Notes: generated by a model not told the origin, from the sequence alone. Shown: positions 34,301 through 45,859, numbered from the stretch's first letter. The stretch: DNA of 64,000 nt from Gautieria morchelliformis (GCA_015179125.1 WHVA01000378.1:50314-114313); one strand, 5' to 3'. Numbers and translations: made by a program.

Positions 34301-35571
34301 TGGAGCTGCTGAAGCGTGAGAAGGATGTGAAGAAGGCCACGCTGCTCCTTGACAATCAGGGGGTCATATTAGCCGTTCAGAAAGCCAGGTCAAGGGCAGC
34401 GGACTACATCATGGGTCACATCAACTCCATGGCGAACAAAGTCGCAGCGCCCTCACGACGGCACAGGACATGACGACGTGGAAGGGAATGAAGCAGCAGA
34501 TGTAGAGGCAAAGAAGGCATCAGCGGGTGAGAGTAGTCAGATCAGTGACCTGCCACCCTTTCTGGAAGCTGAGCCGCTGCCGTGCAGCCTGTCTGCAGCG
34601 TGACAAACATTTAAGGCAGACGTGTGGAGGAGGTGGAGGTCGGACTGGATGATGTCCCCCCGGCATGCCAGGATGTCAAAAATCGATGATTGCCTACTGT
34701 CCCGTAGCTACATTAACGACACGGCGAAGTTCACGAGGGCCCAGGCTAGCTTGATCACACAGCTGAGGACTGGCCATGCGCTGCTCAACAGGCATCTCCA
34801 CAGAATCAAGAAGGCACCGAGCCCACTCTGCCCAGCATGTGCCAACGCCGATGAGACGATCCACCATTATCTTTTCAAGTGTCGAGCGTATGAACATGCC
34901 TGTCACGGGGTGCGAAGGAAACTGGGAAGGAAATCAACATCGATCAGGGAGCTACTAGGGAGGGCTAAGACCATGACGACATTGCTGGAGTATGTAGCAG
35001 TGACGGGAAGGATGAAAGGAACATTCGGTGACGTGACCCCGCCAGCTCCACAGTAAAGAACAGATCAATTCGTTAGGCAGGGCTACAGAATTACAACCAG
35101 ATAAATGACTGACATCGACACGAACAAAAGCATCCTCTCATATTTATATTCATTCAACCTATAACCCAGCCAACACAAGCTCGTGCAACGATGAGTACCG
35201 ACTCGACGTGGCAAGATCACGAATCCACCACCAGACTTTCCTTCTTCGACTGCGGCGCTCTTTCTCATCATGCTAGTTCACTTCGGTGACCAAGCACTTA
35301 TTAAGCCAGACCTACCACCACCGCGAACATTCACGTGGAGAGAGAGAGAGTACTTACCTTGTTAGGAGGGGAGCGGTAAACAGCTCAAGGAGCCAGGCCG
35401 GCGGGGGGTGAGGGGCCCGTCGTCGGTGCATCCGCTCACTCGAGGACACAGGGGTGTGGGAGTCCCAGGGAGTGAGGTGAAAGGTCCACCCTTTTAGGTA
35501 CAGACAGTGGTAGTGACCATCATGGGCTCAGCTCGCGGTCGAATAAAATGAATAAAAAAAAAAAAAAAAAA
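31303..35571 (+). pseudogene. LINE (non-LTR retrotransposon): EN C-terminus, RT, RNase H, zinc knuckle
   Basis: 5'-truncated LINE. It opens inside the AP-endonuclease domain (NVFCTDNIADSV, then TDHIPILTTVDV). It is interrupted at 31717-32203 by a solo LTR and resumes at about 32209 with DHPSHKEHKDISEKYS. RT motifs follow: KAPGDDGIPNIVLK, VMVVLRKPGKASYEVPKSY (here YCPIALLNTIGK), FLDIEGAFPNV, NGIGQGDPMS and the YVDD box (AVAYVDDVNLYAEG, about 33250). After frameshifts at about 33350 and 33620-33760 come RNase H (VYTDRSGSEGDAG, EAEV, LLDNQG; 34150-34360) and a C-terminal CPAC..H..C knuckle (about 34830). The 3' UTR ends in an A-rich tail at 35552-35571. RT followed by RNase H suggests the I/Tad group. 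Frameshifts and stops make it inactive. Confidence 0.9.
31717..32203. mobile_element. Solo LTR inside the LINE (487 bp)
   Basis: Starts tgttgggtgc and ends gttgctaaca (TGTT..AACA), flanked by tcgct at 31712-31716 and 32204-32208. Removing it joins RAIA to DHPSHKEHKD in the LINE frame. Inside, ctctctcagtga..tcactgagagag forms a 12-bp-arm hairpin (about 32008-32039). A segment of about 58 bp is tandemly duplicated (tgtatttgattctag at 32078 and 32136). Confidence 0.8.
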
Positions 35572-36245
35572 ATAAGTACAAGGTGACCACAGTAGGAACC
35601 GGCTTGTATCATTAGGCGCCAAGCACGCCCACAACATACTGTGAGATTACTAACTCCAACACACCTCCTTAATTGAAGCATGTTGGAGTATATTGATGTC
35701 ATACCCTAATAAATGTCCGCACAGACCCACTGACACATTGATACTTCACGTTTAAACCCCAACATTTGTACCTTTCCTCAGTTGTTCACATACATCTGAA
35801 CAGCTGAGGTGAGAACCATCCCATACACCTGTTTATCATTCCATTTCGCTTACACATCATCACCTGTACTACAGCTCACCATAGTGCAGGTAATAAAACA
35901 GTTGTTCATGTATCTCTGAATGTCTGAGCTCACTGTAGTGCAGATCCAATAAAGCACTCTTCAACACAAGCTTCCCTGAAAACCAACTCCTGGAATAGCT
36001 CCAACAGCTCTCCAATACTGGGTGACCTCCCCAGGTAGGATGATAATATTGAGTGAGGCCTCAACACAGAAGGGCTTACATGAACCACCTCAGAAAATGA
36101 AAGATTGCACATGTTTCTCAATGCCAATCTCAACAACAACTCAAGTTCCAATGGTTAATGATGACTGGTGACCGGCAATTAATAGTATGTGTGTGTGCAA
36201 TGTGGTTAGGGGATTTTTTTCATGTGATGTGGTAAATGTAGAACA
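35572..36245. other. Unassigned stretch with LTR-like scrap
   Basis: No gene. At 35640-35664 the reverse complement reads tgttggagttagtaatctca, preceded by a purine-rich tract, which looks like the 3' LTR border of another minus-strand Copia element. An imperfect hairpin (cctcagttgttca..tgaacagctgagg) lies at about 35776-35811. Confidence 0.4.
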
Positions 36246-36253
36246 AAGGAAAT

Positions 36254-36913
36254 CAGGGCTGTCCACGAGTCCAGGTTCCTGCAGGTGACTCGCAGTTCAA
36301 CCTGTGATTTTAACCTGCAGATCCAACTCCCACAAGTCCAGGTGCCCCAGGGTCCAGGTTTGGCCTTTGGAATTCCGCAGGTGACTTGCAGACCTGCAAG
36401 CCTTACATTCCAAGAATTCATGTCATTCAACTACTATTACCTCCTCCTGCACAACAGCCTTCTTGACATGCTTACTCTTATCATGCAGCAACTCTACAAC
36501 ACATTCCTCAGGAACAAGTCCTTTGTATGACAGCCATGTGCTGAGTATGGTTCCGGCACGTGTCGACTCTTCCTTCAGAGAGCGATGCATCCGTGATACA
36601 GTCAGTCGGCCCTGACTGAATGCACGTTCGACATCTGTGGATGTTGCTAGAGGAGCATGGTCAAAATAGGATGTAAGGATGTGTGAAATAGTTCACTCCC
36701 ATCCCCACGGGAGGAGGCATGTCATGCACTCACACGGGATGAGTCAGCTCGGAATAATCTGGCAAGTCACTGCAAGTCACCCGCAGGTTTAACCTGCGGG
36801 TCCAAGTCAACCTGCAGAAAAACTCAGGTCAAGTCCAGGTTCCACTTCTGGAAGCTGGCAAACCTGCGAGTCCAAGTCCAGGTAACCTGCAGGTTGACTC
36901 GTGGACAGCCCTG
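36254..36913. mobile_element. hAT non-autonomous element, copy 1 (660 bp)
   Basis: Ends cagggctgtccacgagtc and gactcgtggacagccctg are perfect inverted repeats. The flanks carry a perfect 8-bp duplication, aaggaaat, at 36246-36253 and 36914-36921. CAGGG termini plus 8-bp duplications are hAT hallmarks. Subterminal regions are full of aggt/acct words (caggtgactcg, cctgcaggt) on both sides. No coding sequence is visible. The same family recurs at 47934-51374. Confidence 0.92.
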
Positions 36914-36929
36914 AAGGAAATATAAAATA

Positions 36930-37121
36930 TGATGATATTCTTCGACTACTTGGGATCTATCTGCTTTTATACTAACACAATGTCCCTTTATTACTAATGC
37001 TTCGGGCTGCTGCTGTGCCGATGCCATGCCGGTGCACCAGCATCCCAGAGTTGAGAATGCTCTTGAACATCCGGTTATGCGCGTGCCGGTTCGTCCTCAG
37101 CTGACTCATCATCCCAATTAC
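36930..37121 (-). repeat. 3' LTR of Copia element A (interrupted)
   Basis: Similar to the LTR of Copia B (62412-62814): both share ctgctgtgccgatg and gatgccggtgcaccagca, but A lacks about 200 bp present in B. The last bases of the LTR (its start in the sense direction) are displaced to 43547-43560 because the MULE inserted 14 bp inside. The left border is approximate. Confidence 0.75.
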
Positions 37122-37192
37122 GGGTCTGACGCCCTAACAATGAGCTTGGTCAGCTGCGGACCAGGCCAGGCCTTCGGAAGCACCAGCTATTT
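37122..37192 (+). repeat. MULE left terminal inverted repeat
   Basis: About 71 bp, matching the reverse complement of 43477-43546 with about three transitions and a 1-bp indel. Confidence 0.9.
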
Positions 37193-37324
37193 CATTGCAA
37201 TATACAGTTTACCATAAGCACCCATACACCTTCGCTTCCTGCCTCCATACCTTTTGGAGAAACGCATTAGCACCAATACACCAAAACGAGCAGCTAACAT
37301 CGGAGGGCCTCGCTTAATTTGTGT

Positions 37325-37366
37325 GTGGAGCAGCTTAGCTCTATTCACAGAGCTAAGCTGCTCCAC
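37325..37366. repeat. Perfect 18-bp-arm hairpin near the MULE left end
   Basis: Arms gtggagcagcttagctct (37325-37342) and agagctaagctgctccac (37349-37366) with loop attcac. It could act as a transcription/termination structure or a transposase site. Its role is unknown. Confidence 0.85.
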
Positions 37367-37505
37367 TTCCCCGTCATTCAGTGTGCTTTTTAACATTGTA
37401 TGCCAGCATCGTCTGCTATGTACCCCCTCATTTTCAGACTTTCGGAATACTCCAGTCTCATCTCCCTCTGGAGCTGCGAAGAGCTCACCTTCTGTGCATT
37501 CTTCT

Positions 37506-39156
37506 ATGTTATCTCCAACATCCCATTACTCGGGCCATCTGGGTGTCAATGAAGTCAGTGCGCTTTGGCTGGAAACGTTTGCGCCCTACCACGAACGCAT
37601 ACACACAGCAAAAATGATGTTGACTTGGGCACGCAGCGGTGAAAGGGTATATCACTGGTAAGTTACATTAACCACTGGGTTGTGATTCTGAGCACTCTCA
37701 CAGGCCATGCCATTTAGATAACCAGTTGTATGCCGACTACGAACTCCCAGATGCTTTCCGATCCTTGCACATCGAGCATTCACAATGCCCATGTGTTACG
37801 CAAGAAACTGACCCAGAGGTCAATCATCCTTACGAAATATGGGTCGTACAAAGCGGTAGATATAAAGGTAAAGTGGCTGCTGCGTGTGCGCAAAAATACC
37901 AGGGTTGTGCGTCATGGAGTAAGTATTCTGCCAGGTTTGCATCATAACTACAAATATTAACTGGGTTCAAGTCTGCTTGACAGATCTCATTAAGGAAAAC
38001 CCCGACCTTCCTGCAGAAGTCTATGAACTGAGACCGGAAGGTGATGTCGGCCCAGGTTCGCACTCTATAATATTGACCTCTTTAGTACGCTTAAAACAAT
38101 TTCTTATAGGTCTTCCTCACTTTGACAGATATGGTCTTCTCCGCCCAGTGCATGCCACACCAAGTATGTTCCATTAATATCATTTGCTTGCTCGATACTC
38201 ATGTAAGTGTAGCATCTCGCAGCAGCATTTCTACATCAAGTCCAAGTAGTCCTCCACCTCCTTACCAGTTTAATCGGGGCAGAAGAGGTGGCTTCAGTGG
38301 CGGTAAAGTCTGCGATATGCATTCATTCAGCTACTTAATGCAATTGATAGTCACAAAAACCGCAAAGAAAGACTCCGGCATAAACAAAACCCTGCAGTGT
38401 CACCCAGCAAGTGTTGGCGACCCGTTTGTTGTCAGTCCCGGTCGTTCCACATCCCCATCTACACCTGGATCATCCTCGTTCTCCCTTCCAAACGTCTCTG
38501 AATCACAATCCCATTCCTCTTCATCAATGATCACCCTTCCGCAGCTCCCTCTTCCCTCACAGGCTTTTTTCCATTCCAGTGATCTTCCATTATCAAAAGG
38601 TCCTATAGTTCCCAATTCATCAAGGATGCCTCTGTCAAACCAGTTGGCTATGACCCACGGGTCAATAAGTACTGGCTCTCATCCTCAGTCACGTAAGTCA
38701 TTCCAATATATCCTACTATAGTTATCAGCTAACAGCCGTATTTTTAGCTACTATGAGTGACTATTCAGGCAGCATACCAACCACACCTCGCTCCAGACAT
38801 AACCTGCACGAAAGGGTAACTATCATGCCTGGTAAGTAACATATTGATTCTTATCAGAAACAAGACTAACTTGTTTCCATCAAGGAGACCGTATGTTCGG
38901 TGATACATCATGTCTGTGGGAGCCACCTGACCCACATCTGGTAGCAGTTTACAACTGCCATGTGCCTCCTTTGCGTGGCTCTGAGCTGGAGTATGCAATT
39001 GCCACCCTATGCTCGAACGAAGGAGTTGATAGCGCAACATTTTGGAGGATGTTCGACATGTGTAACTGTAATCAGTTCTTCATGAAGGAAGTCCTGCATT
39101 ATGTGCATGGGCCGCAGTGCCCAGTGTGGGTTTACGGCAATAATCCTGCCATTTAG
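37506..39156 (+). CDS. Unknown spliced gene carried by the MULE
   Basis: Not recognised. At least six exons can be joined in frame with GT..AG introns: MLSPTSHYSGHLGVNE.. through RSGERVYHW, intron 37659-37704, CHLDNQLYADYELPDAF, then HIEHSQCPCVTQETDPEVNH and a Gly/Lys/Ala segment, intron near 37919-37981, KENPDLPAEVYELRPEG, intron, LPHFDRYGLLRPVHATP, intron, a Ser/Pro-rich region with NRGRRGGFSGG, a long Ser/Pro-rich exon, then TMSDYSGSIPTTPRSRHNLH and the last exon GDRMFGDTSCLWEPPDPHLV to YGNNPAI and the stop at 39156. The last exon holds paired Cys (CNCNQFF). It has no transposase motif. The splice between about 38305 and 38390 is unsure. An upstream ATG at 37254 is possible but would cross the hairpin. 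It is probably an accessory gene of the transposon, though a captured host gene is an alternative. Confidence 0.6.
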
Positions 39157-39623
39157 TCTTTCGTCTTGTTTTTCTTCCGTACTCTTGCTCTCCAACCTCC
39201 ACTCTCAAAGATTTCTTGAATGTCTGCTACTCTCCAACAATTTATTGGATGTATATATGAGAGTACCTACAAAGAATTGGAACTGCTTCTCGTCGTATTA
39301 TAAAAACCCAGCCACGTACGGAGAAGTGTACATCATACACTTTGCGGAATAGGTTTCTTAGTACTATTAATTAAAAGAATTTGTGTTGAATAATTACTGT
39401 GGTCTTGGAAAAGGCTACCCTAACGGTCTGCATGCGATGCCTTGCGATGCTGGTTACATTCAGGAGATGGAGGCAGCAGTCGCTTGACCGGTAACTCTGA
39501 AAGACCATCTGAGGCACCACACACATGCTAGCATGAATAATATCCGCTCATTATTTGCTTGTAGGATAGAGAGCACTTACACTATGAGTACTTGCTGTTG
39601 CTGGCACAGCTAGTGCACGCAAC

Positions 39624-42600
39624 TCAGGCAGTGAATTGGCCAGTCATCTGCCTAACACCTATAGTGAGCCTTGAACACACATCTTCAAGCTTGGATAGGC
39701 CAGCGAGATCAGTTTGAGAGAGTGGGAAAATTGGGGTCTGATGTGCATCATCTAGAAGTGTAACTATTCCGTGAAGTTTGGGAAGGTTTATGTGCGCAAA
39801 GTGCTTGATATTATCAAGCACTTGGTGACGGACACCTTCGGTGGCAGTGGTACTTGACCCCTCGGGCTGAATATGTAAGAACCTGGCCTTTGGCCGGTTA
39901 CTTACTGGTAGAACCTTCTTCCGAGCCCGAGCCTTGTGATATTCGTGCCCGAGTACATATGATCAGTATCCGTGCCCGCGAGCTCGAGCTAGAGTTCATA
40001 TCCGACCTTGATCCCATGCCCGTATCCCCTTAGTTACTGATTCCGCTCCATCACACATCATTCATATATTACCTCGCCCTGACCTCCACTAATATGTTCG
40101 CCCCTGACTCGTACCCTCGCCCATATATAACCCCCTTGTATGCATTCCTACTCCTCAGTCTGAAAATCAACTATCGTATCCCTTTGATCCTTAGCTAGTT
40201 TCTAAGCCTCACCTCTTAAGCCAAACCTCGCCTCTTATTCGTTTGCCTCCGAAGTTGGGACTCGTGGGTAGGGTCGGCGCAGCACATAAGCTGAAGCCAA
40301 GTCCCTCTCTGACCTCCCCATCCAAACCTCGCCCCGTAACCTCGGGCCTCACCTCGGGTTTCGCTCCCAACCTCGGTCAACCTTATGACAGATTGTATCG
40401 TAACAAAATAGGACAATATAAATATATACCATTTAGATCGTTAGCCCAATTTGTTCTACTCACTTCATCTGTCTTTTTGGTGTGGGAGTCACCGTCCAAT
40501 TCTGAGCTGTCGATGTCAGCCTCAGGTGGCTTGTGTGACTCGCTATCGTCATCCTCCATGGTTTGCAATAACCAGGTGTTGGTGTGATTAGAAAGAGTCA
40601 CTGATGCACTGGATGGTGCATCAGTGTGATCAGTGGTGGTATCAGGAGCGGCAGTGAGCAATGTCGTAGGTACTGTAAAGCACTGCCTATAGATGGCCCA
40701 TGGGTCATCTTCATTTGTGGGGAAATGGAAAGGATAGGTCGCTGGGGGAAGTGATCCTGATTCAGTCAGCTTTGGAATCACAAGCTGCAATGCCTACAAG
40801 TGCTTGCACGCACCATGGTTCTGACTGAAGGCTGGGAAAGAACAATAGGCCCAGCCATAAACATTCAGTTGCAAATCATAGTGTTTATGATCAGGCACTT
40901 GAATGTCAGCCAGGGTGCTTGCACAGGTACCATCGACTGTATAAGGATATAACCAGTGCACCCGGGGCATGTGTGATTGTGAGAGATACGTAGCTTCAGT
41001 GATATTACGCTGTTTGTTTTCAGAAGTCCACCAGGCCACTGGGATGACTGGTGCAGGCAGTTGCTTTGGTGCAAACGGCTGAGTCTTTTGTCTCGCACCC
41101 ACATCAACGCCACCAGTCTGATCTCGGAAATGTTCTGAGAGCCATTGGTAGTATTCTGCTTCTGTGCTCCGGTGGTTGAAAATGCCTGGTAATATCCGTG
41201 TGATCAGCAGGAAAATACATATATCCAAGCGCAGACGTTTGCCAGAGCGCTGCCACCAGTGTATATGTTTCCGCTTCAGGATTGCATTGAAAGCGCCCAA
41301 ATGGTTGGTTGTAGGTATGACACCTTCAATAGGAATGTTGAGTATTGTGAAAGCATGTGTGCGGCCTTTCTGAGACCAACCCTGCCAGAGGGAGACTGGC
41401 ATCCATGTATCGGTAATATATTTGAGGTAATTTAAGCCAGCGCCAACTGCCGCTACCATCTCCGGAAGCTCTTTCAAGTTGGTGAGCGCAAGCTTCTCTT
41501 GTGATATAATATTCTGTGCCGCTTCATAGTCACCAGTGAGAAGTAGTCTGTATTTTATGAGATACAAATAATTCTACATAGGTATGAAACTACTTACTCC
41601 TCTTCCAGAACACAAATTCTAGCCTGAACATGTTGCTTTGGAAATTTAGGTGTCTTTTCCATTCAGAGGACCTGTTTCCGATGATTGGACCAACACTGTT
41701 GAACATGAAACTTGCACAGAATTAACCATATCTTTGGCCAAATTTGGAGTAGTGCACCCCGCTCCTTTGTGTCAGTATCAGTGATAGCGACCAGCGGCGT
41801 AAATTTAATGCCATCCTGACAACCCAGAGAGTCCCGCCATGCTTTTAGGAGATCAGACAGGATGCGCATGTCGTAACCAGCATGTGTCGCTTTGTTGCCA
41901 GTAGGGGCAGAGAATAGAAAGAATGCGAGTGGTACTCCCACTCTAGCCTCATCAACACCAAGTGCGATGAATAGAAGGGCACAACGGTCACATATACCAT
42001 ATGTGCTGTCGAATATCAGCTGTTTCTGGTGCGCTAACTTCCATGCTGCTCTTATCATATTTTCGGTCTGAATGCAGATACACATCCTATTGTCTTTCAT
42101 GACCCTTGCGTGATAATGAAACATTGCTGATGCAATGTTTGATTTGTATTCCGGTGAGTCTGGGTTGAGCCAGTTGTCCAAGTTGTACTGGGGAGCTTGT
42201 CCGACGTTTATTCCATGCAGCTTGGAATATTTTTGGTAGAGGGTACTGGAATCTGTTTGCAAAAACTGGTAGCGCACATTTGCGGTCTTAGGATCAAACG
42301 ACATTTGGCCAATATATAACTTGGCATGATAGAGCTCTTGGTTGCAAGCCTGAATGGATGCAATGCTAGATTACAGATATAATAGGTATAGAATTCTGAA
42401 TATACAAGAGAAATAATAACCTGGCACCATCATTCAACTGAGCTAGTGCTACCTGCCAGACATGCTCATGAAGTAGAATGCTTGGGAAGCATTGCATTAC
42501 TCTGTTACGACACCCATTGTTGTGCGACAGGATCCTGGTGATTCGTCGTACTTGAAAGTTAGAAGTAAGGATGTGACGTCTAAGTGAGCCAAACATGCCG

Positions 42601-43263
42601 TAAAATTGTAAGGTCCCTGGCGCCGCCATTCTTTTTCATTTATGTCAAGTCCTTTGGCTCTACGTTGCTGATCATGTTTCAACTTGTATGCATCAGTACT
42701 TGATCCGGATTGGCTTTTGTTTGTGTTAAAAAGGTTTATATTCCAGAGCTATAAGCTATCCCCACCACTGTAGTAAGATGCGAGCGTACTTCTTAGTTCC
42801 ATTTCCTCCGCGGGTGCTCCATCGTGTACTCCATCCATTCCCTAAATCCCCCAGGTTGCGCAGGTCTAGGCTTTGTTCTTGTAGTAGCTTCAATGCGACC
42901 TGTTGCAAGTGTACATCCTCCGAAAAAAGTTGAAACATGTGAACTCGAGCATTGTATTGTCGCCAGATCTCTTCTTCTTGCCCTGTATCCACAAAGGGCA
43001 TGTTGATATCAACCTGCAGCATTTGATAACAATTAGATGTTGTCCAAAAATGTGCTAATCGAAGAACTTACTTTTACTTCACCTCCCCGCTGGATGATTG
43101 GTCTGCATGGTACAGGTGGGATTTTGTTTGGCCAGCGGTCTGCGCCTGGGAGCATGGAGAGGCAAGGGGAGCAGTAACAACCAGGAGAAGTAGTGAGGAA
43201 AGATGGAATGAACTCGAAGACGTCCCACCGACGGCGTTTTGGTTTGCGAGCGCGACACATCAT
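39624..43263 (-). pseudogene. MULE transposase (spliced, interrupted)
   Basis: Minus-strand transposase. The N-terminal exon (from 43263, MMCRARKPKRRRWDVFEF) carries a short Cys cluster (CYCSPC). A middle exon (42366-42629 region) contains SNFQVRRITRILSHNNGC, with a likely frameshift near 42560. The catalytic part reads LIFDSTYGICDRCALLF (first Asp), VAITDTDTKERGAL (second Asp), ILCKFHVQQCW (the C..H motif of MULEs), then TNHLGAFNAILKRK. A SWIM-type zinc finger (CSFPAFSQNHGACKHL, about 40800) follows, then an acidic region and a C-terminal part (HINLPKLHGIVTLLDDA) ending at 39624. A solo LTR at 39874-40405 splits the last exon. With the frameshift, this copy is probably inactive. It converges on the unknown plus-strand gene. 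Confidence 0.88.
39874..40405 (+). mobile_element. Solo LTR inside the MULE transposase (532 bp)
   Basis: Ends tgtaagaacc and atcgtaaca (TG..CA), flanked by gaata and aaata, a 5-bp duplication with one transition. A TATA-like catatataacc at about 40124 suggests plus orientation. The transposase frame resumes on the far side. No internal genes. Confidence 0.7.
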
Positions 43264-43476
43264 CGGGCTCTCTAGCTACCCCATTGTCAACTTTCAACGG
43301 TCATTGAGTGGAATATGTACAGTACTGTTCAAAAACTGGTGTATTGCTCCACTCCTCCCAAACCCAAGCGAAGTCTGATGATTGAGGCTTGTACGCTTGC
43401 GATGGCTTTCTCCAAAAGGGAATACATGGAACTGTGGATGTCGTGCGTCATGCCGGGTGTGGCGAAAGCTTCGACC

Positions 43477-43546
43477 AAATAGCTGTGCTTCCGAAAGCCT
43501 GGCTTGATCCGCAGCTGACCAAGCTCATTGTTAGGGCGTCAGACCC
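43477..43546 (-). repeat. MULE right terminal inverted repeat
   Basis: Reverse complement of 37122-37192. The 9-bp duplication cccaattac follows directly at 43547-43555. Confidence 0.9.
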
Positions 43547-43555
43547 CCCAATTAC

Positions 43556-45859
43556 TAACACTCCCCCTCAGTGAGAAATCCTTTCCCTTGAATCCTAATT
43601 TCCCCATTAGATACCTATGTTGGTGTAGCTCTAGTCCCTTTGTAAGTATGTCGGCCCTGTTTTCCTTCGTTGGTACATATGTAAGTGATGCCTTGTGAGA
43701 AGCCACTTTCTCATGGATAAAATGATAAGTGATGTTGATATGCTTGGTATGTGCATGGTACATTGCATCATGTGATAAGGTGATGGTGCCTAGATTATCT
43801 GACAAGAGTGACGTAGGCTGAGTTTGATCTATTCCAAGCTCCTCGATGAAGTGCCTTAGCCAAATGAGTTGCTTGGCACCCTCAGTAAGTGCCATGTATT
43901 CGGCCTCTATGCTAGATAATGCGATCATCTGCTGTTTCTTTGAGCTCCATGCAATAGCTCCTCCCCCTAGTGTAGCCACATAGCCACTAATAGATAGTGC
44001 ATCAGTTCTATTGGAATAATCTGAGTTGACGAATATTTCAAGGTTGAGACCGGCATCTCAGTTGAAGGTATTCCATCGTCATGTGATCCCTTGAGGTACC
44101 TGAGTACATGTTTGATTGCTGTCAAGTGCTTGTCTCTGTAAGTGGTAGTGAATTGGCTAAGATGTTGTACAGTAAAAGCCAAATCAGGCCTTGTACTGAG
44201 TGCCGCATACATCAGTGAGCCAATCACCTTGGCCTAAGGTACTTCGATGGTTGGACCCGTTGAATCTATGGGTGCAACAAGTTTGATCCTCTTGTGTAAA
44301 GGTGTAGACACTGAATGTGCTGTTGCCATGTGGAATTGATCGAGTATGACCTTGATGTAGTGTTCCTGAGACATAGTTAGTGTCCCCTGCTCCCTATTCT
44401 TCTCAATCCTTATTCCTAATATTTTCTTCATTTCTCCTAACTCTGTCATAGGAAATTTTTCATGAAGATCCCCCTTGAGCTTGATCATCCCTCCCTTAGA
44501 GTCAGTAAATAAGCCAAAGTCGTCCATGTATACTGATATGACTTCAATTGATTCCCTATCTGTCCTGATGAGGGAATCGAATCCGCTGTGTAAGACAGTC
44601 TCTGAGAGACTCGGGGAGACCTGTGCCTGAACAAACAGTATCCCCTTGATTGGACGGTTAGGTACTCGTCTATATTTGTAACACGGTCGAACCTATGAAA
44701 TAAGGATGTTTTGTGTATTTTAGGGAGTTTGGGTGGCAAAGTGAGACCCAAGGCCACCAGGTGAAGACGGTCATCCTGCATGGGAGACACACTGCTGCAG
44801 CAAATGGATTGGCCCTCAGAATGGTGTCTACTTACAGGGCTCATATGGCCTTGTTGCACTTGATGACATAGCTTGTGAGAGCTTCTCTGAATGTAAAAAA
44901 GCCCTGAAAGTGATGTGCGGTCAGTTGGGAGGTAAATCATACATCCCAGAGTGTTCCCTATGCTAGCATCATATGCAAAAGTTTTTGATATTCCATCATC
45001 TTCCAGGATTTCCGAATTGTCTTTACAGGAACAGAGTAATGCAGTGCACCTAGAGTTGCACTCGCATGCCCCACAAATCCATCCCCAAGCGTGCCACTCC
45101 GGACGCAGTACCAATGTGACCCAGATCAGACAAGTGAACATTTCTGTCACATGCAGCACTGAGTTTGAAGGAAGAACCAATAGGGCTTTTCCTTTGAACT
45201 CAGACTACTAATCGGGTGACTGGATCACATGACAATACTCGAGTAACAATTTCATCGCTCAGTGCAGTTGGCATGATGAACGGCAAGGGGGTTATTCAAG
45301 AACACATGTACTAAACACAGGTACTAATCACATCCATTTATTACAGTCAGACATGCGATCACAATAAATTTTATTGCCTGTGGAGGTGAGTTTTGACAAG
45401 TACAGCAAGGAATCGCGATGAGTTTAAGTTGTGGACATGTTGAGGGTGTCAGCAGATGGCGGATCACTGTTTGGCTGCGGGAGTCTCACCTGAGTCTCCA
45501 GGAGACAGTCTCACACAGCGGACCCGATTCTCTGGTCCTGATATAGATGCATTCATCAGCCACGCTTTGATGAAAGCCAAGGCTGAGTAATAGTCCTCAT
45601 AGGCGCTGATGCCAAGCTCAAGCACCCATTGTATTCTTAGAACATGTCCAGCTCTGTCATCAAACCTGTTGGGTTGGCGCATGTAGATTTCCTCTTGTAT
45701 AATTGAATTAAGATATGCACCTTTGATGTCCATCATCTCAATTTCCCAATCAAGGGTGTTTGCGATGGCTAGTAGAATGCGCAAGGAGTTGAATTTTACT
45801 ACAGGTGATGTAATCTGATAGTAATCCATTCCAGGTTGCTGTGTGAATCCCTGAGCCAT
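43556..45859 (-). pseudogene. Copia element A: reverse transcriptase and RNase H
   Basis: Minus-strand 3' half of a Ty1/Copia polyprotein. From 45859 the RT begins MAQGFTQQPGMDYYQ and TSPVVKFNSLRILLAIA, then MDIKGAYLNSIIQEEIYM. A 965-bp hAT-like insertion (44570-45534) follows. RT resumes with the catalytic box as YMDD (VYMDDFGLFTDSKGG, about 44525), where Copia B has YVDD. Then come FPMTELGEMKKILGIRI, YAALSTRPDLAFTVQHLSQF and RNase H (SSIEAEYMALTEGAKQLIWL, TLSHDAMYHAHTKHINI, ILTKGLELHQHRYLM), ending near 43539-43560. A polypurine tract (tgagggggag) at 43561-43570 precedes the LTR. Frameshifts and stops near 43970 and 44230 make it inactive. Confidence 0.92.
44570..45534. mobile_element. hAT-like non-autonomous element (965 bp)
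   Basis: Inverted ends: gagggaatcgaatccgctgt at the left; cagagaatcgggtccgctgt as the reverse complement at the right. It is flanked by a perfect 8-bp duplication, gtcctgat, at 44562-44569 and 45535-45542. The ends resemble hAT termini (CAGAG..). It interrupts Copia A RT; the same RT region is uninterrupted in Copia B at about 63800. Frames inside show no transposase motif. Confidence 0.85.

Larger units (their letters stand above)
37122..43546. mobile_element. MULE (Mutator-like) DNA transposon, 6425 bp
   Basis: Bounded by inverted repeats of about 71 bp (gggtctgacgccctaacaat at the left, its complement at the right) and a perfect 9-bp duplication, cccaattac, at 37113-37121 and 43547-43555. 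A 9-bp duplication is typical of MULEs. It carries a spliced transposase with a SWIM-like zinc finger on the minus strand (39624-43263) and an unrelated spliced gene on the plus strand (37506-39156), arranged tail to tail. A solo LTR interrupts the transposase. It inserted in the LTR of Copia element A. Confidence 0.93.

Noticed and set aside
44485..45180. 231-codon minus-strand frame in the Copia A region
   Set aside because: It starts inside the 965-bp hAT-like insertion and runs by chance into RT sequence; no single-protein homology.
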